DNA of 64,000 nt from Methanothrix harundinacea (GTDB lineage: Archaea > Halobacteriota > Methanosarcinia > Methanotrichales > Methanotrichaceae): contig DAXT01000004.1 of assembly GCA_002506535.1 (NCBI GenBank), positions 75,381 to 139,380 of the forward strand. The letters are read 5' to 3'. The notes under the pieces were generated by a model. It saw only the letters and a list, made by a program, of their open reading frames with translations, did not search any database and had not been told where the DNA came from. The position numbers and the translations under genes were made by a program. Positions 46,920 through 56,324 of the stretch are shown piece by piece. Every line of letters starts with the position of its first letter. The stretch's first letter is position 1.

Positions 46920-49900
46920 GTGACCGTCTTTTCGAGGCTCCGCCCCGAGATCCGGGGGCTTCTCGCCCGCCAGGGAATCGTCGAGCCGACGCCCCCCCAG
47001 AAGATGGCGATACCCCGGATCCTCGCCGGAGAGAACATCCTCCTCATCGCCCCCACCGGGACGGGAAAGACGGAGGCTGCGGCCCTCCCCCTCTTCAACA
47101 GGATCCTAAGGGATAAGGGCGGGGTCGGGGTCCGCAAGGCCGGCGTCCCTGGAGGGGGGGCCAGAGGGAAGATCGCTCCGAGAATGGGGGGCGCTCCGGG
47201 AAGAGGCGGCGGCTCCGGGGCGGAAGAGGGGGAGGAGGACTGCGGCCGGATCTCCGCCATCTACGTCACGCCGCTTCGGGCGCTCAACCGGGACATGCTC
47301 TCCCGCCTCCAGGGGTGGGGGGAAGAGCTGGGGATCGCCGTCGCCGTCCGCCACGGGGACACGACCCAGGCGGAGCGGCGGGCCCAGTCCCTGCGACCCC
47401 CCGACCTCCTCATCACGACCCCGGAGACGCTCCAGGTGATGCTGACGGGCAAGAGGCTCCGGAGGAGCCTTCGAGGGCTCAAGACCGTAGTCATCGACGA
47501 GGTCCACGAGCTGGCGGCCTCGAAGCGGGGGTCGCAGCTCGCCGTCGTCCTGGAGAGGATGGCGGAGGTGGCAGGGGATTTTCAGAGGGTGGGGCTCTCG
47601 GCGACCGTCGGCTCCCCGGAGACGGTGGCGGAGTTTCTCGCGGGACCGGCCAGGAGGTGCGGCATCCTCCGGGCCGACGTCGATAGGGCGGCAGAGTTTC
47701 GGGTCGTCTCCCCCCGGCCGAAGGGCGGCGACTTCGCCCTCGCCAGGAGGCTTGAGTGCGACCCCCAGCTCGCTTCCCAGATCAGGATGATCCGGGAGGC
47801 GGTGGAGAAGGAGAGGTGTCTTGTCTTCGTCAACACCCGCCAGGCCGCCGAGGTCCTGGGGTCGAGCTTCCGCCGTCTCGGCGATGAGATCGGCGTCCAC
47901 CACGGCAGCCTCTCCAAAGAGGCGAGGATCGAGGCGGAGGAGGCCTTCAAGGCAGGGCAGCTCCGGGGGCTCGTATGCACCTCGTCGATGGAGCTTGGGA
48001 TCGACATCGGCGACGTAGACCACGTCATCCAGTACAGCTCCCCCAGGGAGGTCTCCCGCCTCGTCCAGAGGGTGGGAAGGGCTGGCCACGGGATGGGGAG
48101 GATCTCTTTGGGGACGATCATCGCCACCGGCCCCGACGACGTCGCCGAGGCCCTCGCCATCGCCAGGAGGGCGAACGCGAAGGAGCTGGAGGAGACGAGG
48201 CCCCACAGAAAGCCCAAAGACGTCCTGGCAAACCAGCTGGTGGGGCTCGCCCTCGACTTCGGCGAGATCACCCTTGGAAGGTCCCTTGAGATCGTCACCA
48301 GGTCCTACCCCTTCCGGGACCTCTCCATCGGAGAGATGGAGGAGGTGGCCCGGGAGATCGAGGCCCACCGGCTCGTATACCTCGAGGACGGCGTCCTGCG
48401 CAGGAGGCGTAACTCCTGGGAGTACTACTATCAGAACCTCTCGATGATCCCCGACGAGAAGAGGTACAGCGTATACGACGTCGTCGGAAGGAAGGCGGTG
48501 GGAACCCTCGACGAGGCCTTCGTCGTCAACTTCGCAGAGCCCGGGGCGACCTTCGTCGCCAGGGGCGAGATCTGGGAGATCGTCGAGGTCCTCGAGGACG
48601 AAGAGGAGATCAGGGTCGCCCCCATAAACAGAGGCGGTGAGATCCCCACCTGGTCAGGGGAGGAGATCCCCGTCCCCTGGACCGTCGCCCAGGAGGCGGG
48701 GGAGATCCGCGCCCGGGTCGCACGACTGTTGGAGAGAGGGGGAGAAGGGAAAGGAGGGGGAGACGGCACCGAAGAGGGGGGAGTAGACGGTCCCGATGGC
48801 AGCTGGCCTGGGGCCGGTGGCGAGGAGGAGGCGGCGGCCTTCCTGATGGAAGAATACCCCGCCGACGAGGAGGCGGCGGGGCTCTTTGTGAAGATGATCA
48901 AATCCCAGGTCTCGGCCCATCTACCCGTCCCCGATCACCGGACCGTCACCGTCGAGGGGGACGGGACCAGGGTGACGGTGAACGCCTGCCTCGGGACCCA
49001 GGCGAACGAGACCCTGGGAAGGGTCCTCTCCGCCCTCCTCTCGGCGAGGCTCGGCGGCTCCGTCGCCCTGGACGTCGACCCCTACAGGATCGGCCTTGAG
49101 ACCTCAAAGCCCCTGATCGCCGAGGAGGTGGCATCCCTCCTGGCGGATACCGACCCCGACCACATCGGACCGATCCTGGAGCTGACCCTAAAGAACACGT
49201 CGCTCTTCACCTGGAGGATGGTCCACGTCGCCCGGAAGTTCGGGGCGCTCCGCCGGGACTTGGACAGGACGACGGTCAGCCTCAAGAGGGTCCTGGGGCT
49301 CTTCGTCGACGGCCCCATCGGCGAGGAGGCTATGCGGGAGCTCTTCTGGGATCGCCTCGACCTCGACCGGGCGAGAAGGGTGCTGGAGGATCTGAGGGCG
49401 GGAGAGATCGCCATCACCACATCTCACCCAAGCCCAATAGGCTCCGAGGGGAGGCGGGGAGGAAGGGACGTCACAACTCCGCAACGGGCCGACGGAGCGG
49501 TGATCGAGCTACTGAGGGATCGGATCATGAACGACCGGGTCATCCTCTTCTGCGTCAGCTGCAGGGGGTGGAAGTCCCTGCGGACCGTCAGGAGCGTCCC
49601 GGCGGTCCCCGAGTGCCCCCTCTGCGGCTCCCGGATGGTGGCAGCCCTCAAGCCCTGGGAGGAGGAAGAGATAGGGATCGTCAGAAAGCCGGAGGGGATG
49701 AAGACCCCCGAAGACCGGCGCAGGACAAAGAGGGTCTATCGGAACGCTAACCTCGTCCTCTCCTACGGCAAGAGCGCCGCCGTCGCCCTGGCGAGCCGGG
49801 GCCTCGGCCCCGAGACGGCGGCAAGATTGATGCGAAACCTCAGGAGAGACGAGGACGACTTCTATCGAGATATCCTCAAGGCGGAACGGGAGTACGCCAG

Positions 49901-49922
49901 GACGAAGAGGTTCTGGAGCTGA
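46920..49922 (+). CDS. lhr: Large helicase Lhr
   Basis: This superfamily 2 helicase of about 1000 residues belongs to the Lhr group. Motifs in order are the Q-motif PTPPQKMAIPRIL, Walker A APTGTGKTEAA, YVTPLRALNRDM, DEVHEL (motif II), LSATVG (motif III), FVNTRQAAE (motif IV) and QRVGRAGHGMG (motif VI). A winged-helix and Lhr-specific C-terminal domain follows, with an additional CVSC...CPLC zinc site near residue 885. It starts with GTG at 46920; an ATTATTAT element about 25 nt upstream implies a leaderless mRNA. A Gly-rich insertion of about 40 residues between motifs I and Ia, and another near residue 605, are unusual for the family. It is thought to unwind RNA:DNA hybrids and aid DNA repair. 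Confidence 0.9.
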   Translation: MTVFSRLRPEIRGLLARQGIVEPTPPQKMAIPRILAGENILLIAPTGTGKTEAAALPLFNRILRDKGGVGVRKAGVPGGGARGKIAPRMGGAPGRGGGSGAEEGEEDCGRISAIYVTPLRALNRDMLSRLQGWGEELGIAVAVRHGDTTQAERRAQSLRPPDLLITTPETLQVMLTGKRLRRSLRGLKTVVIDEVHELAASKRGSQLAVVLERMAEVAGDFQRVGLSATVGSPETVAEFLAGPARRCGILRADVDRAAEFRVVSPRPKGGDFALARRLECDPQLASQIRMIREAVEKERCLVFVNTRQAAEVLGSSFRRLGDEIGVHHGSLSKEARIEAEEAFKAGQLRGLVCTSSMELGIDIGDVDHVIQYSSPREVSRLVQRVGRAGHGMGRISLGTIIATGPDDVAEALAIARRANAKELEETRPHRKPKDVLANQLVGLALDFGEITLGRSLEIVTRSYPFRDLSIGEMEEVAREIEAHRLVYLEDGVLRRRRNSWEYYYQNLSMIPDEKRYSVYDVVGRKAVGTLDEAFVVNFAEPGATFVARGEIWEIVEVLEDEEEIRVAPINRGGEIPTWSGEEIPVPWTVAQEAGEIRARVARLLERGGEGKGGGDGTEEGGVDGPDGSWPGAGGEEEAAAFLMEEYPADEEAAGLFVKMIKSQVSAHLPVPDHRTVTVEGDGTRVTVNACLGTQANETLGRVLSALLSARLGGSVALDVDPYRIGLETSKPLIAEEVASLLADTDPDHIGPILELTLKNTSLFTWRMVHVARKFGALRRDLDRTTVSLKRVLGLFVDGPIGEEAMRELFWDRLDLDRARRVLEDLRAGEIAITTSHPSPIGSEGRRGGRDVTTPQRADGAVIELLRDRIMNDRVILFCVSCRGWKSLRTVRSVPAVPECPLCGSRMVAALKPWEEEEIGIVRKPEGMKTPEDRRRTKRVYRNANLVLSYGKSAAVALASRGLGPETAARLMRNLRRDEDDFYRDILKAEREYARTKRFWS

Positions 49923-49963
49923 CCGCCCCAAGATTTAAGGTCTCCGGGGTCCAGGATCCTCTC

Positions 49964-50689
49964 ATGAGTTTCGATCTCTTTCCGGCCGTCGACCTTCGCG
50001 GCGGAAGATGCGTCCAGCTCGTTGGAGGCGTGCCGGGCTCCGAGGTAGTATCCCTAGACGACCCCCTCTCCCAGGCGGTCCGCTGGGCGGAGATGGGGTC
50101 GTCGACCCTTCACATCATCGACCTCGACGGGGCGATCCAGGGGGCGAGAGTCAACGCGCCCATCCTCGAAGAGATCGTCGAGACCCTCGACCTCTTCATC
50201 CAGGTGGGGGGCGGCATCAGGTCCCGCAAGGACGCATCATCCCTCCTCGACCTGGGGGTCGATAGGGTGATCCTGGGGACGGCGGCCCTGGCAAACCCCC
50301 TGATGGTCAGCGACCTCGCCGCCGACTTCGGGAAGGATAGGGTGATGGTCGCCCTGGACGTCAGGAGGGGAAAGGTCACCACCGAGGGGTGGCAGAGGGA
50401 CCTGGAAAAGGGAGCGATCGAGCTTGGGCTCCTATTCCAGGATCGCGGGGCGGGCTCGATCCTCTTCACCAACATCGACACCGAAGGGCAGGTCCGGGGG
50501 ATCGACCCCGAGCCGACGAGGAGGCTCGTGGAGGCGGTGGACGTCCCTGTAGTCGCCGCAGGGGGGGTCACCACCATCGATGACCTGCTCACCCTGAGGG
50601 GGGCGGGGGCGGCAGGAGCCGTCGTCGGGACGGCGATATATACGGGAAGGCTCGACTTCAAGGAGGCCCTTTCGGCTATCAGATCCTGA
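49964..50689 (+). CDS. hisA: HisA (ProFAR isomerase)
   Basis: This 241-residue TIM-barrel enzyme opens the ribose ring of ProFAR in the fourth step of histidine synthesis. The N-terminal FPAVDLRGGRCVQLVGG contains the catalytic aspartate. IQVGGGIRSR (first phosphate site), and the second half with ILFTNIDTEGQVRG (catalytic Asp) and VAAGGVTTIDDL (second phosphate site) follow. It is 41 nt downstream of lhr and 79 nt before hisB, with which it is probably cotranscribed. The length is normal. Confidence 0.95.
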   Translation: MSFDLFPAVDLRGGRCVQLVGGVPGSEVVSLDDPLSQAVRWAEMGSSTLHIIDLDGAIQGARVNAPILEEIVETLDLFIQVGGGIRSRKDASSLLDLGVDRVILGTAALANPLMVSDLAADFGKDRVMVALDVRRGKVTTEGWQRDLEKGAIELGLLFQDRGAGSILFTNIDTEGQVRGIDPEPTRRLVEAVDVPVVAAGGVTTIDDLLTLRGAGAAGAVVGTAIYTGRLDFKEALSAIRS

Positions 50690-50768
50690 TTCGAGCCTTC
50701 ATGTAGGTTCTGTATAGGTCTCATAGAGGTCTCTTCAGGGGTTGTGGAGGATCCGTATAGGTGATGTT

Positions 50769-51335
50769 ATGAGGAAGGGAGAGGGAAGAGCTGAGGTAGG
50801 CGGGGCGAGAGCAGAGGTCGATTTGGACCTGGATGGGACGGGGGAGTCGGATATCGACTCCGGATTGGGATTTCTCGACCACATGATACGCGCCCTGGCG
50901 AGGATGGGAGGGATCGACGTATCGGCGAAGGCAGAGGGAGGTATCGGTCCCCAGAGGTCGAGGGCCGTCGGCCTGGCCCTGGGATCGGCCCTCGCCGCGG
51001 CCCTGGGGGATAAGAAGGGGGCGAAACGGTACGGATGGGCGGCGGTCCCCATGGACGAGGCGCTGGCCAGGGCGGCACTTGACCTCTCCGGTAGGGCCTA
51101 TCTCGTGATGACGGGGGAGTTCTCCGGCGATATCATCGGAGATCTCGCCTCCCAGGATGTGAAGACGATCCTATCGGCCCTGGTGGAGGGGGGGCAGATG
51201 ACCCTGAACGTGGAATTCGAGGGGGAGAACGACCACCACAAGGCTGAGAGCGTCTTCAAGGCCGTGGGGCTCGCCCTCAAAGAGGCGAAGAAGGTCGAGG
51301 GGACCCTCGTCCTAAGCACCAAGGGGGTCCTCTGA
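50769..51335 (+). CDS. hisB: Imidazoleglycerol-phosphate dehydratase
   Basis: This 188-residue enzyme of the histidine pathway is manganese-dependent and catalyses dehydration of IGP. The motifs GLGFLDHMIRALARMGGIDV (with the HM pair) and the second metal site ENDHHKAESVFKAVGLALKEA are present; HH pairs bind the two metal ions. It is a stand-alone dehydratase, not fused to histidinol phosphatase. AGGTGAT lies before the ATG at 50769, chosen over an upstream ATG at 50742. It is convergent with guaA subunit B. Confidence 0.94.
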   Translation: MRKGEGRAEVGGARAEVDLDLDGTGESDIDSGLGFLDHMIRALARMGGIDVSAKAEGGIGPQRSRAVGLALGSALAAALGDKKGAKRYGWAAVPMDEALARAALDLSGRAYLVMTGEFSGDIIGDLASQDVKTILSALVEGGQMTLNVEFEGENDHHKAESVFKAVGLALKEAKKVEGTLVLSTKGVL

Positions 51336-51362
51336 CAGCCCCCCTCGGCCGCAGGGAGTGGC

Positions 51363-52277
51363 TTACTCGAACTCGATCGTCCCCGGGGGTTTGGGCGTCA
51401 GGTCGTAGACGACCCTCGACACCTCGGGGATCTCCCCTGCGATCCTGGTGGATATCCGCCTCAGGACGTCCCAGGGTAGCTCCAGGACGTCGGCGGTCAT
51501 GGCGTCCCTCGAGGAGACCGCCCTCACCGCCACCACGTAGCCGTAGGCTCTGACGTCGCCCTTGACCCCCGTCGCCTTCCCCAGGACCGCGGCGAAGGCC
51601 TGCCACGGCATAAACCCCTTCAGCTCCTCCTCGACGACGGCGTTGGCTGCCCTCACCACATCGAGCCTCTCCCGGGTCACCTCCCCCAGGATCCGCACGG
51701 AGAGACCGGGGCCCGGATACGGCATCCTCTCGCATATCTCGGCGGGCATAGAGAGCCCCCTCGCGACGGCCCTCACCTCGTCCTTGTATAGATCCCGGAG
51801 CGGCTCGACGATACCTACAAACTCCATCTCCAGGGGTAGGCCTCCGACGTTATGGTGGGACTTGATCCCCCCCTCCGACTCGATCAGGTCGGGGTAGATC
51901 GTCCCCTGGATCAGGTACTCGGCGCCGACGCTCCTCGCCTCCTCCTCGAAGACCCGGATGAAAGTCTCCCCCACCACCTTCCTCTTCTCCTCGGGGTCGG
52001 TCACCCCCGCCAGGGCGGCGAGGAACCTCTCCTCGGCGTCGACGGTGATGAGGTTAAAGTCTCTGAACATCTCTTCTATCTTCTTCGACTCGCCCTTCCG
52101 CATCAGGCCGCTGTCGACGTAGACCGGGAGGAGCCGGTCTCCTATCGCCTCCCGGGCGAGAAAGGCGCATACGGAGCTGTCCACACCGCCGGAGAGGCCT
52201 ATGACCGCTCTTCCCTCTACCGTCCGGCGGATCTCTGCTATCGCTTCATCGATGAACTGGGGGACGTTCAGGCCCAT
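51363..52277 (-). CDS. guaAb: GMP synthase subunit B (ATP pyrophosphatase)
   Basis: This 304-residue ATP-pyrophosphatase subunit of the two-subunit archaeal GMP synthase adenylates XMP. The P-loop reads VIGLSGGVDSSVCAFL (about residues 22-37). GLMRKGE, the IQGTIYPD segment, SHHNVGGLP, and the C-terminal dimerisation domain with YPGPGLSVRILGEVT and TPKPPGTIEFE follow. It uses ammonia made by the glutaminase subunit A, encoded separately at 58323-58874. The start at 52277 is the only ATG giving the conserved MGLN-x-FI opening. It is monocistronic. Confidence 0.93.
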   Translation of the reverse strand: MGLNVPQFIDEAIAEIRRTVEGRAVIGLSGGVDSSVCAFLAREAIGDRLLPVYVDSGLMRKGESKKIEEMFRDFNLITVDAEERFLAALAGVTDPEEKRKVVGETFIRVFEEEARSVGAEYLIQGTIYPDLIESEGGIKSHHNVGGLPLEMEFVGIVEPLRDLYKDEVRAVARGLSMPAEICERMPYPGPGLSVRILGEVTRERLDVVRAANAVVEEELKGFMPWQAFAAVLGKATGVKGDVRAYGYVVAVRAVSSRDAMTADVLELPWDVLRRISTRIAGEIPEVSRVVYDLTPKPPGTIEFE

Positions 52278-52449
52278 AGAGGTCTTTTGGCCGGTTTCGA
52301 GGATAATAGCCTTGCGGTTCTCAGCTGCCGCGATTTCAGATGAGGCCAACGTGAACCGCACGTGAAAAATAATCATTTAAATGGGGGGGTGGTAGGGTAT
52401 CATTGCGGGAAGGGGAGTGGGAACAAATAGATCGCCAGACCTCCTATGG

Positions 52450-52483
52450 GGATGAGAGGGCAAATCCCTCCACCCTCTCATCC
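52450..52483 (-). terminator. Long perfect hairpin downstream of the DUF11-type gene
   Basis: There are 11-bp perfect arms (GGATGAGAGGG and CCCTCTCATCC) with a 12-nt loop. On the minus strand this lies about 50 nt beyond the stop of the gene at 52534 and is followed by a T-rich stretch near 52420-52430. It is likely a terminator or an mRNA end-stabilising hairpin. Confidence 0.55.
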
Positions 52484-52533
52484 GAACATCCCTTTTGCTC
52501 ATGGTGCGATCTGATCTCTTCCTGCCTTTTCAT

Positions 52534-53979
52534 TCATTTATATACATCGCTGCCGGTCTTCAGGGAATAGCTCCCTTTGAAGACGTTGGCGATGGCGGCG
52601 TCCCTCTCCTTGGTATGGCTCTCGATCTCGTATATCGCCATCCCGGTGAGGTTCGCCTCCGATCCGAGCTTCAGCCTGGTGCTCCGGACCTCGGCCTGCC
52701 CTGTCAGGTTCAGCCTCTCGGCGTAGAGGTACCGCTCCCTTATGATGGAGCCTCTCTTCTCGTCGACGCAGACGTGGCTGGCATGCCAGCTGGAGTTGAA
52801 TTCTAAGACGCGGCCGGAGAGGTTGAGGGCGGATGGAGCCTGGACGGCATCGAAGGACCTCTCCATCTTCATCCTGCTGCTCCGGTAGCTGGAGAGCTCC
52901 TCAGATTCGTATCTTCCCGAACCGTGCTCTGAGAAGCTGAGGGTCGTCCCGACGACGGCCCTCACCGGCGTCGCGACCCTACCCCGCCTCTCGAACTGGT
53001 CGCAGGATATCCTCACCTGGTTTACTATCGTATGAGGGGCCATCTCGGTGGTGAACCTCCTCCTGACGGAGACGAAGCCGTTCCCCGAGACCTGCCCCTC
53101 CAGATCCGCGACGAAGTTCTGCTTCTCCATCTTCATCACCAGGACGATCTTGCCGTACTCTCCTGGTAGAAGGGTCCCTATCGTCCAGACGTTGTTTGTG
53201 CCGGGGTCGGGGGGCGGGTCCGCCGATAGGAGGGTCATCCTGGGACTATAATCCTCGACGATGACGAGGTTGGTGATGGGGACCAAGAGATCGTTCCCGT
53301 AGGTTATGGTGTAGGTGATCTTCCCGCCCCGGCTTATCCTGCTCGGTTTTCCCGCCTTCTCGGTGGGCCCCTCGTTCGGCTCAAAGCTTGCGATCATGCC
53401 GTTTATGGCAAAGTAATCGAAGAGCCAGATGGCACCTTCGGACGGAAATTTTTTCGAAGACGTCTCAAACCTGACGTATAATCTTATCAAATTTAAATTT
53501 TCAGCCCTATTAATCCATTCATTTAGGCTGAATTTTGGACCCTTACTTCGGCTCTCACCGTATTCGAGATCCAGTCCGTTGAACTCTTTCCAGTCGTTAA
53601 TCTCTAATCCAAGATCGAATAGACTTTTTCGATCGGTATAAAGCTTCAGGTCCCGATCGCTCTGGCTGCTGTACTTCGAATCACCATCACCATCAAACCA
53701 GAGCTCGAAATAGACGATTCCACATTGGGTAAGTGGTTTGATATTCATATAAAAATCATCTAATTGATCTAGGGGCAGAGCTTCAAGAAGATCTATTCTG
53801 ATATAACGTGTCTTTTGATCGTAATCTAATCGGGCGGAATGGGTACCATGGGACCCATCCCCTCCAAATGGTTGCGCTTTGCCTCCTAGTTCGTATCTTA
53901 GACCATAAGAACCTTCAACTACCATAATCGTCGAAGATAGCAGCATTACAGACACGAATAAGGTCAGAAGTTTCATCAT
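52534..53979 (-). CDS. Secreted surface protein with a DUF11-like domain
   Basis: This 481-residue exported protein has a signal peptide (residues 1 to about 22, MKLLTLFVSVMLLSSTIMVVEG). The first 200 residues are rich in Asp/Tyr/Gly with LWFDGDGDSKYSSQSDRDLKL, resembling calcium-binding beta domains. Residues about 225-310 form a DUF11-like domain (KITYTITYGNDLLVPITNLVIVEDYSPRMTLLS and GTLLPGEYGKIVLVM), a beta module of archaeal and bacterial surface proteins. The last 150 residues are Ser/Thr/Arg-rich and unlike known families. AT-richer in its 5' half. The hairpin at 52450-52483 follows its stop. Confidence 0.75.
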   Translation of the reverse strand: MMKLLTLFVSVMLLSSTIMVVEGSYGLRYELGGKAQPFGGDGSHGTHSARLDYDQKTRYIRIDLLEALPLDQLDDFYMNIKPLTQCGIVYFELWFDGDGDSKYSSQSDRDLKLYTDRKSLFDLGLEINDWKEFNGLDLEYGESRSKGPKFSLNEWINRAENLNLIRLYVRFETSSKKFPSEGAIWLFDYFAINGMIASFEPNEGPTEKAGKPSRISRGGKITYTITYGNDLLVPITNLVIVEDYSPRMTLLSADPPPDPGTNNVWTIGTLLPGEYGKIVLVMKMEKQNFVADLEGQVSGNGFVSVRRRFTTEMAPHTIVNQVRISCDQFERRGRVATPVRAVVGTTLSFSEHGSGRYESEELSSYRSSRMKMERSFDAVQAPSALNLSGRVLEFNSSWHASHVCVDEKRGSIIRERYLYAERLNLTGQAEVRSTRLKLGSEANLTGMAIYEIESHTKERDAAIANVFKGSYSLKTGSDVYK

Positions 53980-54150
53980 TTCCCCCTATGCAAACTCTAG
54001 TATAAAAACGCATCTGTCTGACGGGGCCGTTACAGAGATTTTGCTCTTCAGCCTCCCATCCTCGTCCAGCCTTGGAGCCCTCATCCCCCCTTCCGCCTAT
54101 ATGATATTCACAGTTGGTTCACATAACCTGGCATGCCCAAAAAACGACTA

Positions 54151-54186
54151 ACAGGGACCCAATATGAAAAATAGGTATTTAAATTT
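54151..54186 (+). promoter_or_regulatory. Promoter block shared by the two repeat-protein genes
   Basis: GGGACCC followed 4 nt later by TGAAAAATAG-G-TA-T-TTAAA is found here. The same block, with a 5-nt spacer and two changes, occurs at 63371-63406. Both copies lie about 65-75 nt upstream of genes for Ig-like repeat proteins. TTTAAAT may be the TATA box. Confidence 0.5.
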
Positions 54187-54255
54187 CCCAGGCCAGGCTT
54201 TGTTTGGCGGAAAGGTTCGCCGTGAAAGAAGTAATACTCTGCAGGTGATTATAGC

Positions 54256-55911
54256 ATGGTTGGGGGGTTGTTTACCACAAGATTGGGGGAGGAGTCCCTG
54301 AGGAGCTTCGCGAGGGAGGCGTTCGTCAGGGATAACCTTCCCTACATCATGGGGATCGTCTCTTTACTGGTGATGATCCTGGCGGCGGCGGTCTCGTCTG
54401 CGAGCGCCGCGGGGACGATGACGTTTCAGACCACAGGCTCGGGGATGGATTATACGTCCTTCGCCTGGTCTGATATGCCGGCCTCGGCCCCGGTGGGGCC
54501 CTATTACTATCATGGAAGCTCGCCTTACAGCTACTGGCCCGAGGAGCAGCCCTCAGGACGCGGCCCATGGGCCTCCGGCTACAAGGGGCCGGCCAGATCC
54601 AGCCGGGGCTGGTACAACCAGCCTCCCATAGCCACCGACCTATACCCGGAGAGATCCGGCCCCCTGGCGGCGGGGTCCTCCGTCACCTGGACCGCCAGGG
54701 CTACCGACCCCGACGGCGACCCCATCCTATACAAGTTCTGGCTTAACGGCCCTTCCACAGGCTGGTCCTGGCAGGAGATGACCGGCTGGACGGCCAATGA
54801 CAGGTGGACATGGAAGACCTCCTTCTCCGACGCCGGGACGAGCCAGATAGCCGTTAGCGTCAAGGATGGGAGGCACGCGGGACCCGACGGATCGAAGAGC
54901 AGTCTCTCCAGGGAGTACACCATAACCCTCCCGAGGTCGAACGCGCCCCCGACGGCCACAGCCCTGACCCCGAGCCGGGACGGACCCCTGGTGGCAGGCT
55001 CTGCCGTAACATGGACGGCGACGGCTATGGATCCAGACGGCGACCAGATCTACTACCGATTCTGGCTGAAGGGCCCCTCCACAGGGAACGCGTGGAAGGA
55101 TATGACCGGCTGGACGGCCAATGACAGGTGGACATGGCAGACGACCGCCTCCGATGTCGGGATGAACTCTGTAAACGTCTGGATCAGGGATGGAAGACAC
55201 GCAGGGACCGACGGCTGGGACAGCTATCAGGTGAGGGAGTTCGCCGTGACAGCACCGAAGATCAACGTGCCGCCGACGGCCGCGGCCCTGACCCCGAGCC
55301 GGGACGGCCCCCTGGCAGCAGGCTCCGCCGTAACATGGACGGCGACGGCTATGGATCCAGACGGCGACCAGATATTCTACAGGTTCTGGCTGAGGGGACC
55401 CTCCACCGGGAACGCGTGGAAGGATATGACCGGGTGGACGACGAACAACCGTTGGACGGTGCAGACGACCGCCTCCGATGTCGGCACGAGCTCCGTAAAC
55501 GTCTGGATCAGGGATGGAAGACACGCAGGAACCGACGGGTGGGACAGCTACCAGGTGAGGGAGTTTGCGGTGGTCGGCTCTGGGCCGACGACGAACCAGC
55601 CGCCTGTGGCCATCGGCCTATCCCCGAATAGAGAACCCCCCAGGAGAGCCGGGACGGATGTCATCTGGACCGCCAGCGCTCACGACCCCGACGGTGACCA
55701 GATCTACTACCGATTCTGGCTGAGGGGACCCTCCACCGGGAACGCGTGGAAGGATATGACCGGGTGGACGGCGAACAACCGTTGGACGTGGCAGACGACC
55801 GCCTCCGACGTCGGGACGAGCTCTGTAAACGTCTGGATCAGGGATGGAAGACACGCAGGGACCGATGGGTGGGACAGCTATCAGGTGAGGGATTTCACCA
55901 TTACCTGGTGA
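54256..55911 (+). CDS. Secreted protein with four tandem Ig-like repeats
   Basis: This 551-residue exported protein has a long charged N-region and a hydrophobic signal segment (about 30-52). It is followed by a linker and four repeats of about 104 residues (121-225, 229-334, 338-440, 447-551). Each has PPxA-x-L-P-R at the start, (A/S)GxxVxWTAxAxDPDGDxI-YxFWL-GPST, MTGWT-N-RWT and WIRDGRHAG-DGWDSYQVR-F. The repeats look like beta-sandwich (Ig/PKD-like) modules with a DPDGD calcium-type loop. Repeats 2 to 4 are nearly identical in protein and DNA, indicating recent expansion. It probably builds surface or sheath structures. A shorter start at 54349 is possible. Confidence 0.85.
   Translation: MVGGLFTTRLGEESLRSFAREAFVRDNLPYIMGIVSLLVMILAAAVSSASAAGTMTFQTTGSGMDYTSFAWSDMPASAPVGPYYYHGSSPYSYWPEEQPSGRGPWASGYKGPARSSRGWYNQPPIATDLYPERSGPLAAGSSVTWTARATDPDGDPILYKFWLNGPSTGWSWQEMTGWTANDRWTWKTSFSDAGTSQIAVSVKDGRHAGPDGSKSSLSREYTITLPRSNAPPTATALTPSRDGPLVAGSAVTWTATAMDPDGDQIYYRFWLKGPSTGNAWKDMTGWTANDRWTWQTTASDVGMNSVNVWIRDGRHAGTDGWDSYQVREFAVTAPKINVPPTAAALTPSRDGPLAAGSAVTWTATAMDPDGDQIFYRFWLRGPSTGNAWKDMTGWTTNNRWTVQTTASDVGTSSVNVWIRDGRHAGTDGWDSYQVREFAVVGSGPTTNQPPVAIGLSPNREPPRRAGTDVIWTASAHDPDGDQIYYRFWLRGPSTGNAWKDMTGWTANNRWTWQTTASDVGTSSVNVWIRDGRHAGTDGWDSYQVRDFTITW
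54616..55908 (+). repeat. Four in-gene repeats of about 315 nt
   Basis: The repeats are at 54616-54930, 54940-55257, 55267-55575 and 55594-55908. The core GGGAACGCGTGGAAGGATAT-type segment recurs almost unchanged in repeats 2-4, while repeat 1 is more divergent. Recombination between copies can change repeat number. Confidence 0.8.
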
Positions 55912-56324
55912 CGTTTCCGCCGCAGGAGCGATCCGCCAGCAGAGCCGGTTCCTCCGAGGAATTCACGATGGTACAACTCCGCGACGCCGGGAGGATCGTC
56001 TCGTCTCCTCCCGGCCTCAAGATTATGGTAACGATGATATGATCTCCCAAGAGGGAGCATCAATATGAAGGGGGGTTGGGAGGGGGATCGCTCCTCCCAA
56101 CTTAACATTCCATCATAACAATCGACCACAACCGATAGACTGGTCTTGCTCAGACTCATTTTCCTATTCTCCTCTGCCCCCATCATCGGCCATCCTGTCC
56201 GCCAAGAACTTCTCGACACGTCCATCTGATCCAGAACGCAGCAGAAGCTTCATCCCAGCGGACCGAGGGCAACTGATCAGAAGATTTATGATATGAGAGG
56301 ATCAACCCGGAGAGAGGGGACGAG
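55912..56324 (+). terminator. Two hairpins in a 413-nt gene-free spacer
   Basis: After the repeat-protein gene lie two hairpins: GCCGGGAGGA/TCCTCCCGGC (55985-56014, 10 bp, 10-nt loop) and GTTGGGAGG/CCTCCCAAC (56075-56101, 9 bp, 9-nt loop). They probably terminate or protect its transcript. Nothing coding was seen in the rest. Near the right end GATTTATGATATGA (about 56283-56296) provides a likely promoter for the PRC-barrel gene. Confidence 0.5.

Noticed and set aside
47106..48368. A 420-codon minus-strand open frame inside lhr
   Set aside because: It lies fully opposite a gene with all helicase motifs; the composition (Pro/Leu/Asp/Gly-rich) is typical of a GC-rich shadow frame.
54616..55908. 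The near-identical repeats as a CRISPR-like or mobile repeat array
   Set aside because: The repeats are about 315 nt, continuous and in frame within one protein gene, so they are protein modules.
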